64,000 nt of DNA from Clostridiales bacterium (GCA_004557735.1 SFFV01000004.1:62001-126000); one strand, 5' to 3'; counted from the first letter of the stretch, positions 17,004-25,665 are shown. Program-made: numbers and translations. The notes: generated from the letters alone by a model not told the origin.

Positions 17004-18368
17004 ATGAAGAGAGAAAACTTCAATTCGCGCATCGGGTTCATTCTTGTGAGCGCCGGATGCGCCATCGGCATCGGAAACGTCTGGAAGTTCCCATATCTTG
17101 CCGGACAAAACGGCGGCGGGTATTTTGTCCTCTTTTATCTGCTGTTCCTCATCGTTATGGGCATTCCCGTGATGACGATGGAGCTGGCCGTCGGCCGCGC
17201 GAGCCGGAAGAGCGCCGTTCTCGGCTACAAAGCTCTTGAGCCCGCCGGGAGCAAATGGCACTGGCACGGCTGGGCGTGCGTTATCGGCTGCCTGCTGCTG
17301 ATGATGTATTACACCACCGTATCCGGCTGGATGCTCGCTTACTTCTTCAAGTTTGTCTCCGGCGCTTTTACCACCGTCACGGCGGAAACTTCCGACAGTG
17401 TGTTTACCAACATGCTCGCCAATCCCGTGGAGATGGGCATTTTCATGGCGATCACCGTGGCGGGCGGTCTGCTCGTCTGCTCCGGCGGCGTGCAGAAGGG
17501 TCTTGAAAAGGTCACGAAGGTCATGATGGTCTGCCTGCTCGTGCTTATCGTTGTGCTCGCCATCCACAGTCTGACGCTCCCCGGCGCGGCAAAGGGCATT
17601 GACTTTTATCTGCGCCCGAATATGGACACCATCCGCTCCGTCGGCATTTTCAACGTGATCACCAACGCCATGAACCAGGCGTTCTTTACGCTCAGTCTCG
17701 GCATTGCCGCCATGGAGATTTTCGGCAGCTACATGCACGATGACCGCACGCTCACCGGCGAGTCTGTGCGCATCTGCGCGCTGGACACGTTTGTGGCAAT
17801 CATGGCCGGCCTCATCATTTTCCCCGCCTGCTTCAGCTACAATGTTGAGCCGGGTCAGGGTCCCGCGCTCATTTTTATGACGCTGCCCAAAATCTTCCTC
17901 GACATGCCCGGCGGCCGCGTCTGGGGCACGCTCTTCTTCCTTTTCATGACGTTTGCGAGCTTCTCCACCGTAACGGCGGTATTTGAAAACCTGATCGCGA
18001 GCGCGTGCGACAACTGGGGCTGGAGCCGCAAAAAGTCCGTCGGCATCGTCGGCGCGGTGCTCTTTGTCGCAAGCATTCCGTGCGTTCTCGGCTACAACGT
18101 TTGGAGCGGCTTCCACCCGATGCCCGGCAAGGATATTCTCGACTTTGAGGACTTTCTTGTCAGCTCTCTGCTGCTGCCGATCGGCTCGCTTGTCTATTTG
18201 CTGTTCTGCGTGAGCCGGCATGGCTGGGGCTTTGACAAATATCTCGCCGAATGTAACAAGGGCAAAGGCATCAAAATGTCCCCGAAATTCAAAATATATC
18301 TCCGGTACGTTCTCCCGATCCTGATCCTTGTCATTCTGGCTGCCGGACTCGTGCCTCTTTTCCGGTGA
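17004..18368 (+). CDS. Neurotransmitter:sodium symporter (NSS/SNF) family transporter, copy 2
   Basis: 454 residues, about eleven to twelve membrane helices. The first helix IGFILVSAGCAIGIGNVWKFP and the GQNGGGYFVLFY segment carry the LeuT-fold sodium site. It resembles other clostridial NSS proteins more than it does copy 1. It is followed 12 bases later by the Sel1-repeat gene, with GAGGAG between, so the two are probably co-transcribed. Substrate unknown; amino acid import is the family default. Confidence 0.92.
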   Translation: MKRENFNSRIGFILVSAGCAIGIGNVWKFPYLAGQNGGGYFVLFYLLFLIVMGIPVMTMELAVGRASRKSAVLGYKALEPAGSKWHWHGWACVIGCLLLMMYYTTVSGWMLAYFFKFVSGAFTTVTAETSDSVFTNMLANPVEMGIFMAITVAGGLLVCSGGVQKGLEKVTKVMMVCLLVLIVVLAIHSLTLPGAAKGIDFYLRPNMDTIRSVGIFNVITNAMNQAFFTLSLGIAAMEIFGSYMHDDRTLTGESVRICALDTFVAIMAGLIIFPACFSYNVEPGQGPALIFMTLPKIFLDMPGGRVWGTLFFLFMTFASFSTVTAVFENLIASACDNWGWSRKKSVGIVGAVLFVASIPCVLGYNVWSGFHPMPGKDILDFEDFLVSSLLLPIGSLVYLLFCVSRHGWGFDKYLAECNKGKGIKMSPKFKIYLRYVLPILILVILAAGLVPLFR

Positions 18369-18380
18369 GGAGATAATCGT

Positions 18381-18767
18381 ATGGCATCAGGTTATTATAA
18401 GCCCTGCCCGGAGCTGAACCGCTGCGACGAGCTGATCGAAAAATACTGGAATACCGAGCAGTACGACAAGTGCTTCGCCGGCCATCTGGAGCTTGCGGAA
18501 AAGGGATATCCTCTCGCCGAATGTCAGGTTGGGTACTTCTACTACCGCGGGCTCGGCGTGGAAAAGGATCTCGCCAAGGCGCTTTACTGGACGCAGCGCG
18601 CCGCCGAACACGGTGACCGCGACGGGCAGTACAATCTCGCCACGCTCTATGAAAACGGCGAAGGCGTTGCGAAGAACATGGACGAGGCCAAGCGCTGGTA
18701 TCTTCTCGCTGCGCAGCAGAAGCACCGTGAGGCGGCGGCAAAATGCCGGAAGCTAAAAATTATGTAA
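18381..18767 (+). CDS. Small Sel1-repeat protein
   Basis: 128 residues, no signal peptide. Two clear Sel1-like TPR units: CQVGYFYYRGLGVEKDLAKA followed by LYWTQRAAEHGD, and YNLATLYENGEGVAKNMDEA followed by KRWYLLAAQQKH. A less regular helical pair precedes them. Such repeats mediate protein contacts; the partner is unknown. It is translationally close to the NSS transporter, which suggests but does not prove a linked role. Its stop codon lies inside one of the recurrent TTATGTAAAT motifs. Confidence 0.85.
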   Translation: MASGYYKPCPELNRCDELIEKYWNTEQYDKCFAGHLELAEKGYPLAECQVGYFYYRGLGVEKDLAKALYWTQRAAEHGDRDGQYNLATLYENGEGVAKNMDEAKRWYLLAAQQKHREAAAKCRKLKIM

Positions 18768-18795
18768 ATTATATTATGTAAATCTATCTATGCAG

Positions 18796-18831
18796 AATAC
18801 AGCGCCCTGTGTTTCGACAGGGCGCTGTATT
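18796..18831. terminator. Shared terminator between sel1 gene and ahcY
   Basis: Perfect 15-bp arms AATACAGCGCCCTGT and complement with a 6-base loop, lying between convergent genes. Flanked on both sides by TTATGTAAAT-type motifs. Confidence 0.75.
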
Positions 18832-18844
18832 AGTTTACATAATA

Positions 18845-20086
18845 TCAAATTCCGAGATATGCCTTCTGCTCTTCGGAAAGTGTATCGATGGTAATGCCGA
18901 GCGTGGAGAGCTTTTTGCGCGCGATGGCGTCGTCGATCTCGTGCGGGACGCGGATGACGCCGGGACGAAGCTCCGCGCGGTGGTCAGCGAGATATTTGGC
19001 GCTCATTGCCTGCACCGCAAAGCTCATATCCATGATCTCCGCCGGATGACCGTCGCCGGAGGCGAGATTCACAAGCCGTCCCTCCGCCAAAACGAAGAGC
19101 GTTTTTCCGTTCGGGAGGACATAGCCCTCGATGTTGCGGCGCGCCTCGCAGTGCTCCACAGCCATTTCGCGCAGCGCCGCCACATTGACCTCCACGTCGA
19201 AATGACCGGCATTGGAGAGGATCGCCCCGTCCTTCATCATCGGGAAGTGCCGCGCGGAGATCACATCGTCGCAGCCCGTGACGGTAACGAAAATGTCGCC
19301 GCGCTTGGCCGCCTCGTCCATGGAAAGGACGGTGAAGCCGTCCATGTGCGCTTCGATCGCGCGCACGGGATCGACCTCCGTGACGATGACCCGCGCGCCG
19401 AGACCGTGCGCGCGCATCGCCACGCCCTTGCCGCACCAGCCGTAGCCGCAGACCACGACCTCCTTGCCCGCGACGATGAGGTTCGTCGTGCGCATGATGC
19501 CGTCCCAGACGCTCTGGCCGGTACCGTAGCGGTTATCGAAAAGGTGCTTGCAGTCCGCGTCGTTGACGAGCATCATCGGAAAACGCAGCTCCCCGGCGCG
19601 GTCCATCGCCAGCAGACGCAATATACCGGTCGTCGTCTCCTCGCAGCCGCCGATGACCTGAGAGATAAGCTCCGGATACTTCGTGTGCATCCGGTGAACA
19701 AGATCGCCGCCGTCATCGATGATGATGTTGGGCGCCGTTTCGAGCACAGCATCGATCGCGCTCTGGTACTGCTCCGCGGTCGCGCCGTGGACGGCGCATA
19801 CATGCATCCCGCCCGCAGCGAGCGCGGCGGCGACGTCGTCCTGCGTGGAGAGAGGATTGCTGCCCGTGACGTGCATTTCCGCGCCGCCCATTTCCATGAC
19901 GCGGCAGAGCCACGCGGTTTTTGCCTCCAGATGCACCGAAAGCGCCACGCGCAGCCCGGCGAGAGGCTTCGTCTCGCGGAAGTCCTCCGCGATGGCTGCG
20001 AGCACCGGCATATGTCCCGCCGCCCAGCGGATCTTCTTTTCTCCCTCCGGCGCAAGGGAGATATCGGCAATATGGTTTTCGTACAT
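18845..20086 (-). CDS. ahcY: S-adenosylhomocysteine hydrolase
   Basis: Splits S-adenosylhomocysteine to adenosine and homocysteine, clearing the inhibitor of methyl transfer. 413 residues. Motifs: SVHLEAKTAWL, GSNPLSTQDDVAAAL, DDGGDLVH, GCEETTTGILRL, NDADCKHLFDNRYGTGQS, and the NAD-binding GYGWCGKGVA. It lacks the C-terminal KPDHYRY tail of the eukaryotic/proteobacterial type, as in the shorter archaeal/Thermotoga form; some of those prefer S-inosylhomocysteine, so substrate range is open. AAAGGAG precedes the start. It is monocistronic by layout. Confidence 0.95.
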   Translation of the reverse strand: MYENHIADISLAPEGEKKIRWAAGHMPVLAAIAEDFRETKPLAGLRVALSVHLEAKTAWLCRVMEMGGAEMHVTGSNPLSTQDDVAAALAAGGMHVCAVHGATAEQYQSAIDAVLETAPNIIIDDGGDLVHRMHTKYPELISQVIGGCEETTTGILRLLAMDRAGELRFPMMLVNDADCKHLFDNRYGTGQSVWDGIMRTTNLIVAGKEVVVCGYGWCGKGVAMRAHGLGARVIVTEVDPVRAIEAHMDGFTVLSMDEAAKRGDIFVTVTGCDDVISARHFPMMKDGAILSNAGHFDVEVNVAALREMAVEHCEARRNIEGYVLPNGKTLFVLAEGRLVNLASGDGHPAEIMDMSFAVQAMSAKYLADHRAELRPGVIRVPHEIDDAIARKKLSTLGITIDTLSEEQKAYLGI

Positions 20087-20167
20087 GGCTGTACTCCTTT
20101 TATGTATTATGCGTTTATCTTATCATCCCACCGCGTATCGCGCAACCGGAAAAACAGAGAGAAGCAG

Positions 20168-20204
20168 CGCGGCGGCCCCGATAATCGGAGCCGCCGCGTT
20201 TTTT
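20168..20204 (+). terminator. GC-rich hairpin with T run upstream of ahcY
   Basis: Arms CGCGGCGGC and GCCGCCGCG followed by six T on the plus strand. No plus-strand gene ends here; it may serve as the end of the adjoining repeat, or weakly end minus-strand transcription from the TIR gene. Confidence 0.45.
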
Positions 20205-20336
20205 GCCGTCTTCTTTAATGGCGGCGAGACGGAAGGCGTTGCTCCCTCCGTCTTGCTTCGCTCGACAGCTCTCTCGGAGAGAAAGTCGAGTTGGTTTGCG
20301 GTAAACTATCCTGCCTGTCCTGTGTAAAGAGGGCCT
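20205..20336 (+). repeat. MITE-like repeat, copy A (3' side of the TIR gene)
   Basis: The core from about 20239 to 20306 matches copy B at 23480-23546: CCCTC-rich start, TCGACAGCTCTCTCGGAG region and the block GAGTTGGTTTGCGGTAAACT, identical in both. The right end TGTGTAAAGAGGG resembles the end of copy B. Same orientation as copy B. The left half is diverged. No gene inside. Confidence 0.75.
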
Positions 20337-20339
20337 TTG

Positions 20340-23300
20340 TCAGGCGTCAAGACGGATCCACATGGCGGGGCGAAGCAAAGTGACGACTCTTCCGGGTTTA
20401 TATCCGGTATCAATAATGACATAGCCACTCTTATCAACATATGCTCTGTCCCATATCTTTCGCCCCGGAGATCGCAGAGTCCATTCAGCAAAATTCCCCC
20501 ATCTGCTTATGAGATCAGACTGCCGTTCCGAAAAACGCAGCCGCCTCGCCGCCGCGCCGGAAAAGTACTCTTCCGCTTCGTCGGCGCTGAGCAGAAACAC
20601 CCGGTCGATCGTATCGTTTCCCCCTTTTCTCCCGAACGCATTATCCGGCGTGGATATGGTCACCGGCACGATCATCTGCCGTTCTTCTTTAGTAAATGCT
20701 TCTTGGAGAAAAACCCTGTTCAGTCTTTCACGTTCTCCGCAATTCTCCCACATACTAGTTGCGTAAATATTATTCGATTGATATGGGTATATTAAATTAT
20801 ATGTATGGTAATAGTATCTTAACATGGCTCCGTGGTAATAATCATGATATGAGTAGTAATCTCCACCGGAAAAACCATACTTGCTTATGATAAGCGCCCG
20901 GCCGTCTTCCTTCGCCAGCACAAGCCACTCCGTTTCGCCCTCATAGTTTCCAAAATGAATCGTATCACCGACCTCCACCGTACCCGGGTATGTCCGCAGT
21001 ACGGACTCTTCGGTCTCCTTTTCGGCGGCCCACTGCGCATACGCTTTTGTATCCACCCACAGTGCCGGACGGACGCCGACGCTGGGGTTTGCTACGCTCT
21101 GTCCCTCCCCGTCGATCTCGCCGTTCACGACGAGCGCTGCTCTGGTCTGCGATGCACCGGGAGAGCGGAGCCACCAGCCATAGCTTCCGTCGTTGGGCCG
21201 GTTATTCACTTTGCTGTAACACGCTGTATAGCTGGAAAACAAAGCCTTTTTTTCGGCGTCTGACGGGAGATAGCGCTCCGCTTCCTCCGCGCTGAGAAGA
21301 AAGATGCGATCCTCCGTATCCGCGCCGCCCGATGTGCCGTATTCGCCGTTATCGGGCGTCGAGAGCATTGCGGACAGGATCAGCGCCTGCTCTTCCTCGT
21401 TGAACGCATCATAAATAAAGCCGTTATTCAGCCATTCACGCTGGAACGACGTTTCCCACGTAGTGCTGATGTCTTTGATACTATACGGACCAATATCGAG
21501 TATCTCCTCGCTGATAAGAAGCGCGCGCCCGTCCTCCACAGTCAGCACGAGCCACTTCGTCGCGCCGCGGTAGCTGCCGAAGTCGATCGTATCCCCGACT
21601 TCCAGCGTCGGGAGCGGCGCCGCGGGTGCTTCGGTCGGCCGCGGTTCTTCGGTCGGCTGCGGCGTTCCCTCCGCCGCAGCGGTTGGCTCGGCAGTGGGCG
21701 CAGGCTTCCCGGGAGCGAAAAGCACGCCCGATGCAAAAAGAGCGATGAGCAGTGCGCAGACGCACACGACCGGCACGGCGACCTTCAAGGCGCGCTTTGC
21801 CGCCGCTTTTTTCTTTGCTTTGGCAAGGCGAAGCTCCTCTGCCTTGCGTCTGCACGCAAGCTGCCGTGCGTCCGCGTCCTTCCAGCCGGAAAGCTGCGCA
21901 TAAAGCTCGGCGGCGCGCTCATAACCGGAGACCGTTCCGTTTTCAAAATCTTTGGCGTACCGATAGCATCCGTCTTTCCGTGCCTCTTCGGCTTTCTGCC
22001 GGCAGAGAGCCGTCTTTTCCGGCGCGTCCTTATAACCGCCGAGCGCTTCAAAAGCGTCCGCCGCGTCCTTAAAAGAATATTCGCCGCGCGCATCGGCCAT
22101 CTGCCGGAGCGCTTTGCAGTAAAGCTCCTCCCGGCGTGCCTGTTCGATGCGGTTTTGGATGTGCGTTATGTATCCATTCAGTTCTTCCCAGAGTGCCGCA
22201 TCGCCGAAGCGGACGGCTTTCTGGTAATTTTTACTGCCGTCGAACGGCGCGACGCAGTTTTTCAATTCCCCTCTCTGGCGCACATTCAGCTCCGCCATGA
22301 GCTTGCCGAGATACGCCTCGGCGCATTCGGGGTCCTGATTGAGTATCTGCTCGCAGAACTCATCTGCGCGGGCAAAATCTCCGTCCTCAAGGAACATAAA
22401 CGCGCGCTTTAGCAGCGGCGTAATGCTGGCGCTTGCCGCAGAAGCAGGCGCGGCGGGGGCAGTCGCCGGGCCGGGCACTTCCGGAGCGGCGATCTTCTTG
22501 ATGCCGCGAATGAGGTCCTGCATAAAGCCGAGCTTGGACATGTCCTGCGCCTGCAAATGGGAGAACTCTTCCGGCAGGTCATAGGGGTCCATGTCTTTAT
22601 AGGCCGGGATAAGGAGTTTCTTTCCACCGCTGGTTTTGACGAGCGACAAGTACCGGCTCCATTCGTTTTTCACCCACACCGCGTTGAAGTATTCCGGTCT
22701 CGTGCCGAGAACAACCATAACTTTGGCGCTGTTGAGCGCCGCAAAAATGTACGGCTCGTACTCTTGCCCAAGCTTGTCCTCCAGCGTGATGCGCGCGAAA
22801 AAGACCTTAAAGCCCTCCTGTGTGAGCTGGTGGTAAAGGTCGTTCGCCAGAACGCTGTCCGGCGTTCTTCTGCCGCCTGCGTCGGTTTCCTTGTAGCAGA
22901 TGAATACGTCGAACGGCGCTTCCCGCTGCGAGATGGCGAGGATGCCCCTTTGAATCTCGTTGATCGTCCGGGCTTCCGTCTCGTACAGATCACGCTGCGC
23001 GTCGTCGCCATACGCGAGGGCGGCCTTATAGTCGGGATCGTCAAAGATCGAGGTAAGCTGTGTGCGGTTGACCGTCGGGACGCGCTTGCGCGTCGCAGGA
23101 TCCTCCACATACTCGATGCCGTACCGGCACAGGACAAGCGACCAATGCGCTTCCGCGTCGGTGTTGTCCTCGTTCAGGACTTGCTCGTATAAGTCCATGG
23201 CCTTGTCGAACTCGTTACTGCGGCGGAAGTGGTTCGCGCGGTCGTAGAGATTGGCACGGCGCTCGTCACCGAGCCGCGGGAGCGTCTGCTTTGTGCCGCA

Positions 23301-23378
23301 GCTGTCGCACACGCCGACGGTCGCCCCCGGCTCGAACTCCACCGTCCCGCCGCACATTTTGCATTTAAGTACTGCCAT
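20340..23378 (-). CDS. Large zinc-ribbon / TPR / TIR / membrane / twin DUF6273 protein
   Basis: 1012 residues. Residues 5-30 form a zinc ribbon (CKMC and CDSC). About 40-85 is a TPR-like helical pair. About 155-300 is a TIR domain: FDVFICYKET, then WVKNEWSRYL whose Glu239 aligns with the catalytic glutamate of NAD-cleaving TIRs. About 330-520 holds more helical repeats. About 525-550 is one membrane helix (VAVPVVCVCALLIALFASGV), then a Pro/Thr/Glu linker. Two DUF6273-like domains follow (about 585-760 and 790-1012), starting VGDTIDFGSYRG and VGDTIHFGNYEG. The linker side is likely extracellular. Start follows GAGGAAAG. The zinc-ribbon/TIR front is common in gut Clostridia with varied tails; function is not established. 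Flanked by MITE-like repeats. Confidence 0.88.
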   Translation of the reverse strand: MAVLKCKMCGGTVEFEPGATVGVCDSCGTKQTLPRLGDERRANLYDRANHFRRSNEFDKAMDLYEQVLNEDNTDAEAHWSLVLCRYGIEYVEDPATRKRVPTVNRTQLTSIFDDPDYKAALAYGDDAQRDLYETEARTINEIQRGILAISQREAPFDVFICYKETDAGGRRTPDSVLANDLYHQLTQEGFKVFFARITLEDKLGQEYEPYIFAALNSAKVMVVLGTRPEYFNAVWVKNEWSRYLSLVKTSGGKKLLIPAYKDMDPYDLPEEFSHLQAQDMSKLGFMQDLIRGIKKIAAPEVPGPATAPAAPASAASASITPLLKRAFMFLEDGDFARADEFCEQILNQDPECAEAYLGKLMAELNVRQRGELKNCVAPFDGSKNYQKAVRFGDAALWEELNGYITHIQNRIEQARREELYCKALRQMADARGEYSFKDAADAFEALGGYKDAPEKTALCRQKAEEARKDGCYRYAKDFENGTVSGYERAAELYAQLSGWKDADARQLACRRKAEELRLAKAKKKAAAKRALKVAVPVVCVCALLIALFASGVLFAPGKPAPTAEPTAAAEGTPQPTEEPRPTEAPAAPLPTLEVGDTIDFGSYRGATKWLVLTVEDGRALLISEEILDIGPYSIKDISTTWETSFQREWLNNGFIYDAFNEEEQALILSAMLSTPDNGEYGTSGGADTEDRIFLLSAEEAERYLPSDAEKKALFSSYTACYSKVNNRPNDGSYGWWLRSPGASQTRAALVVNGEIDGEGQSVANPSVGVRPALWVDTKAYAQWAAEKETEESVLRTYPGTVEVGDTIHFGNYEGETEWLVLAKEDGRALIISKYGFSGGDYYSYHDYYHGAMLRYYYHTYNLIYPYQSNNIYATSMWENCGERERLNRVFLQEAFTKEERQMIVPVTISTPDNAFGRKGGNDTIDRVFLLSADEAEEYFSGAAARRLRFSERQSDLISRWGNFAEWTLRSPGRKIWDRAYVDKSGYVIIDTGYKPGRVVTLLRPAMWIRLDA

Positions 23379-23403
23379 ATTTCTTTCCTCATTTTCTGCT
23401 TCT

Positions 23404-23562
23404 AGCCTCCCTTGTGTATAAGGAGGTGGGTTTTGCCGAAGGAAAAAGACGGAGGGATTGCCGTTTTCCGTGGATTACAATCCCTCAGTTTCGCTTCGTT
23501 CGACGGCTCCCTCGGAGCGGGAGCCGAGTTGGTTTGCGGTAAACTTCTGCACAAGGGGGTCT
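23404..23562 (+). mobile_element. MITE-like repeat, copy B (5' side of the TIR gene)
   Basis: About 160 bp, no ORF. Imperfect terminal inverted repeats: GCCTCCCTTGTGTATAAGG at the left against GACCCCCTTGTGCAGAAG read from the right end. Internal inverted segment GGAGGGATTG / CAATCCCTC. Shares the right half with copy A. It ends 6 bases after the stop of the upstream minus-strand gene and starts 26 bases before the TIR start codon, so it now lies between the two genes. Confidence 0.75.
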
Positions 23563-23567
23563 TCTGC

Positions 23568-24263
23568 TTATTTCATTGCCTTGCATTTAGCGTTTCTCTC
23601 GGCAAGCAGACCGGAAAGTGTCTCCGCCGGTTCCGTTCCGTCTTCCCCGGCGGCAATGGCCGTGGAAAAGGCGTCAAACGCTTCGGCAATGCGCCGTTCT
23701 TCATCGGTCAGGGCCACGGCACTCACAGGGTCGGAATACCGGAGCGCTTCATAGACCTGTCGGCACGCGGCGCGGGCGGCATCGGTGCGGGCCTTTGCCG
23801 TAAGACTCTCTGCCTTTGCCGTCATGGCGCGGATAAAGGACGTACGCCGTTCGATATCCGCGCCGGTCTCCTCCACGATCTCCGCCGCAGCGCTCGCCTT
23901 GATAACGGCGACGGCGGTGAAAGCAAGGATCGCCACGCACACGACAGCGCCGAACCAATTCGGCAGATTGGGGATCGCCATACACGCCGTGCCGGCGAGG
24001 ATGGACACGATCAGCGCGGTATAGCTGATCGTCAGCAGCGGCAGCCGAAGGAACAGCCGCTGCGCGCCGCCCCTGTGCAGGGCGATCCACGCACAGATGA
24101 GCTGCCCGGCAAAGGAGAGCATGATCATTGCGTATCCCGAGACCGTAGCGCCAAGGATCTTTTTATATCCGTTGATCTCCGAGGGAAGGCAGAAAACGAT
24201 CGCGTTGAAGGCCGCGACCAGGATCACCCACGCAGCCAGATAGTATCGGAAATGCTTTTTCAT
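23568..24263 (-). CDS. Hypothetical membrane protein
   Basis: 231 residues. Four hydrophobic helices lie in the first 125 residues (WVILVAAFNAIVF, GYAMIMLSFAGQLICAWIAL, YTALIVSILAGTACMAI, AVVCVAILAFTAVAVI). A cytosolic, alanine-rich, helical C-terminal half follows (about 130-231). I do not recognise a family. It starts 15 bases after the SPFH gene stop with AGGAGG in between, so it is probably co-transcribed with it. The MITE-like repeat begins right after its stop codon. Confidence 0.8.
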   Translation of the reverse strand: MKKHFRYYLAAWVILVAAFNAIVFCLPSEINGYKKILGATVSGYAMIMLSFAGQLICAWIALHRGGAQRLFLRLPLLTISYTALIVSILAGTACMAIPNLPNWFGAVVCVAILAFTAVAVIKASAAAEIVEETGADIERRTSFIRAMTAKAESLTAKARTDAARAACRQVYEALRYSDPVSAVALTDEERRIAEAFDAFSTAIAAGEDGTEPAETLSGLLAERNAKCKAMK

Positions 24264-24278
24264 CGTTTCATTTCCTCC

Positions 24279-25418
24279 TTACAGAATGCTTTTCAAAAGC
24301 TCGGCCTTCATGGACGCATATTCCTCGTCCGAGAGAAGCCCCGCTTCCTTCATCACGGTGAGTTTATCGACTTTTGCCTTAAAGGCCGCCATATCGTCCG
24401 CCGGGGCAGAGGCATTGGGCACGCCCGGCTCCGCCGCGGCGCTCATCGCGTCGTTCACCGCGCTGCCGACGACTCCCCCGACCGCGCCGCCGACGCCCGC
24501 CATCGTACCGAGTCCGACGCCCATATTGGTAAACTGCCCGACGGCCTCGTTTCGCGCCACCTGCTCGGCCACATCAAACCCGCGCTCCTGCGCATAGGTA
24601 TACCCCTCCTGCGCGCGCTTCGTCGCCTGCGCCTGCGAGTCGATGACTACCTTCTGCGCCTGCGTCTGCGCATAGATGATGTCGGTCTGCTGGCGGAGCT
24701 TCGCTTCGGCGATGTCCGCGTACTGCCGGAAGTGCAGCTCCTTGAATTTCTCATACTGCCGATCCCCGTCCGGCTTGACGATGTTCGTTACGAAAAACCG
24801 TTCGAGCGCCACGCCATACCCGGCAAAGTCTGGGATGAGCTTTCTGTGCAGTTCGTCCGAAAACTCCGAGAGATGCTCGTCGATCTCAAAGATGTTGATG
24901 GCGCGTTCCTTCATCGTCTGCGCGATGTAGGTCTTGACCTTCGTCATGAGAAACGCGCGGAAAAGCGCCGTGATATGCTGCTGCGTTAGGCCGTTTTCCG
25001 TGCCGACGAGCTTTAAAAGGAGCTTCCGGCTGTCCTCGGCGCGCAAGGACATTTCCCCGCTCGCGCCGATGGAGATTGGGAAGCCGTAGGCAGGGTCTAT
25101 GTACTGCACCTTGCTGTCCGTACCCCATTTGATCGCCATCTGCTCGGTTTTGTTGATGAAATAGACCTCGCAGTGGAACGGCGTCTTATCTCCCGCCGCG
25201 CGGCTGAGCGCCGCACCGATCTTCGGGATGTTCTGCGTTTCGAGCGTGTACCGTCCCGGCCCGAACAGGTCGAGCGCCTGTCCGTTGAGGAAAAAGATTG
25301 CCTCCTGCGATTCGTGCACAACGAGCTGCGTTAAGCTGTTGAAGTCTTCACTTGGGTGTTTCCAGATGAAGGTGCTGTTGTCGCCTTCGTACTTGATGAT
25401 CTCCGCGATCTGTCCCAT
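24279..25418 (-). CDS. SPFH-domain protein with C-terminal SHOCT motif (YdjI-like)
   Basis: 379 residues. The N-terminus MGQIAEIIKYEGDNSTFIWK and the HESQEAIFFLNGQALDLFGP block are typical of the virion-core-like SPFH family that includes Bacillus YdjI, which acts with PspA-type membrane stress proteins. About 250-300 is a charged helix, 300-335 is glycine-rich and the end AGLLSDEEYASMKAELLKSIL is a SHOCT motif. Start ATG 25418 follows GGGAGGG; the open frame extends 68 codons further but covers the promoter. The promoter is bracketed by two palindromes, implying tight regulation. Membrane-stress or scaffold role inferred from family. Confidence 0.88.
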   Translation of the reverse strand: MGQIAEIIKYEGDNSTFIWKHPSEDFNSLTQLVVHESQEAIFFLNGQALDLFGPGRYTLETQNIPKIGAALSRAAGDKTPFHCEVYFINKTEQMAIKWGTDSKVQYIDPAYGFPISIGASGEMSLRAEDSRKLLLKLVGTENGLTQQHITALFRAFLMTKVKTYIAQTMKERAINIFEIDEHLSEFSDELHRKLIPDFAGYGVALERFFVTNIVKPDGDRQYEKFKELHFRQYADIAEAKLRQQTDIIYAQTQAQKVVIDSQAQATKRAQEGYTYAQERGFDVAEQVARNEAVGQFTNMGVGLGTMAGVGGAVGGVVGSAVNDAMSAAAEPGVPNASAPADDMAAFKAKVDKLTVMKEAGLLSDEEYASMKAELLKSIL

Positions 25419-25440
25419 GGAGCATATCCCTCCCGTTTTT

Positions 25441-25466
25441 GTTTGGAAAAGTGTACTTTTCCGGAC
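25441..25466. promoter_or_regulatory. Palindromic operator, proximal copy
   Basis: Arms GTTTGGAAAAG and CTTTTCCGGAC, spacer of 4. It lies in the leader, between the -10 element and the SPFH ribosome site. Followed by AGCGGCATA, nearly the same flank as the distal copy. Confidence 0.65.
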
Positions 25467-25493
25467 AGCGGCATAAAGCCTATAATTATTCAC

Positions 25494-25522
25494 ATTGTAC
25501 CGCAGAAAAGCAAAAATCTCAA
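25494..25522 (-). promoter_or_regulatory. Promoter of the SPFH/membrane-protein unit
   Basis: Minus strand: TTGAGA, 17-base spacer, TACAAT; near-consensus sigma-A promoter. Confidence 0.7.
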
Positions 25523-25556
25523 CGGTTTTTCGGAATGTTTCTCCGTGTTTTTGGCT

Positions 25557-25582
25557 GTTCGGAAAAGAACCCTTTTCCGAAC
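25557..25582. promoter_or_regulatory. Palindromic operator, distal copy
   Basis: Perfect arms GTTCGGAAAAG and CTTTTCCGAAC, spacer of 4; the symmetry extends two more bases each side (CT/AG). It sits upstream of the -35 element. Centre-to-centre distance to the proximal copy is 116 bp, close to eleven helical turns. Confidence 0.7.
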
Positions 25583-25627
25583 AGCGGAATACCTTATATT
25601 TATTTATATAATAATGTCCCAAAGAAC

Positions 25628-25665
25628 AAAATCGGAGCCGGTCATAATCGACCGGCTCCGATTTT
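25628..25665. terminator. Terminator after the small gene downstream of spoIIE
   Basis: Perfect 15-bp arms AAAATCGGAGCCGGT and complement, 8-base loop, T run on the minus strand. Confidence 0.85.
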
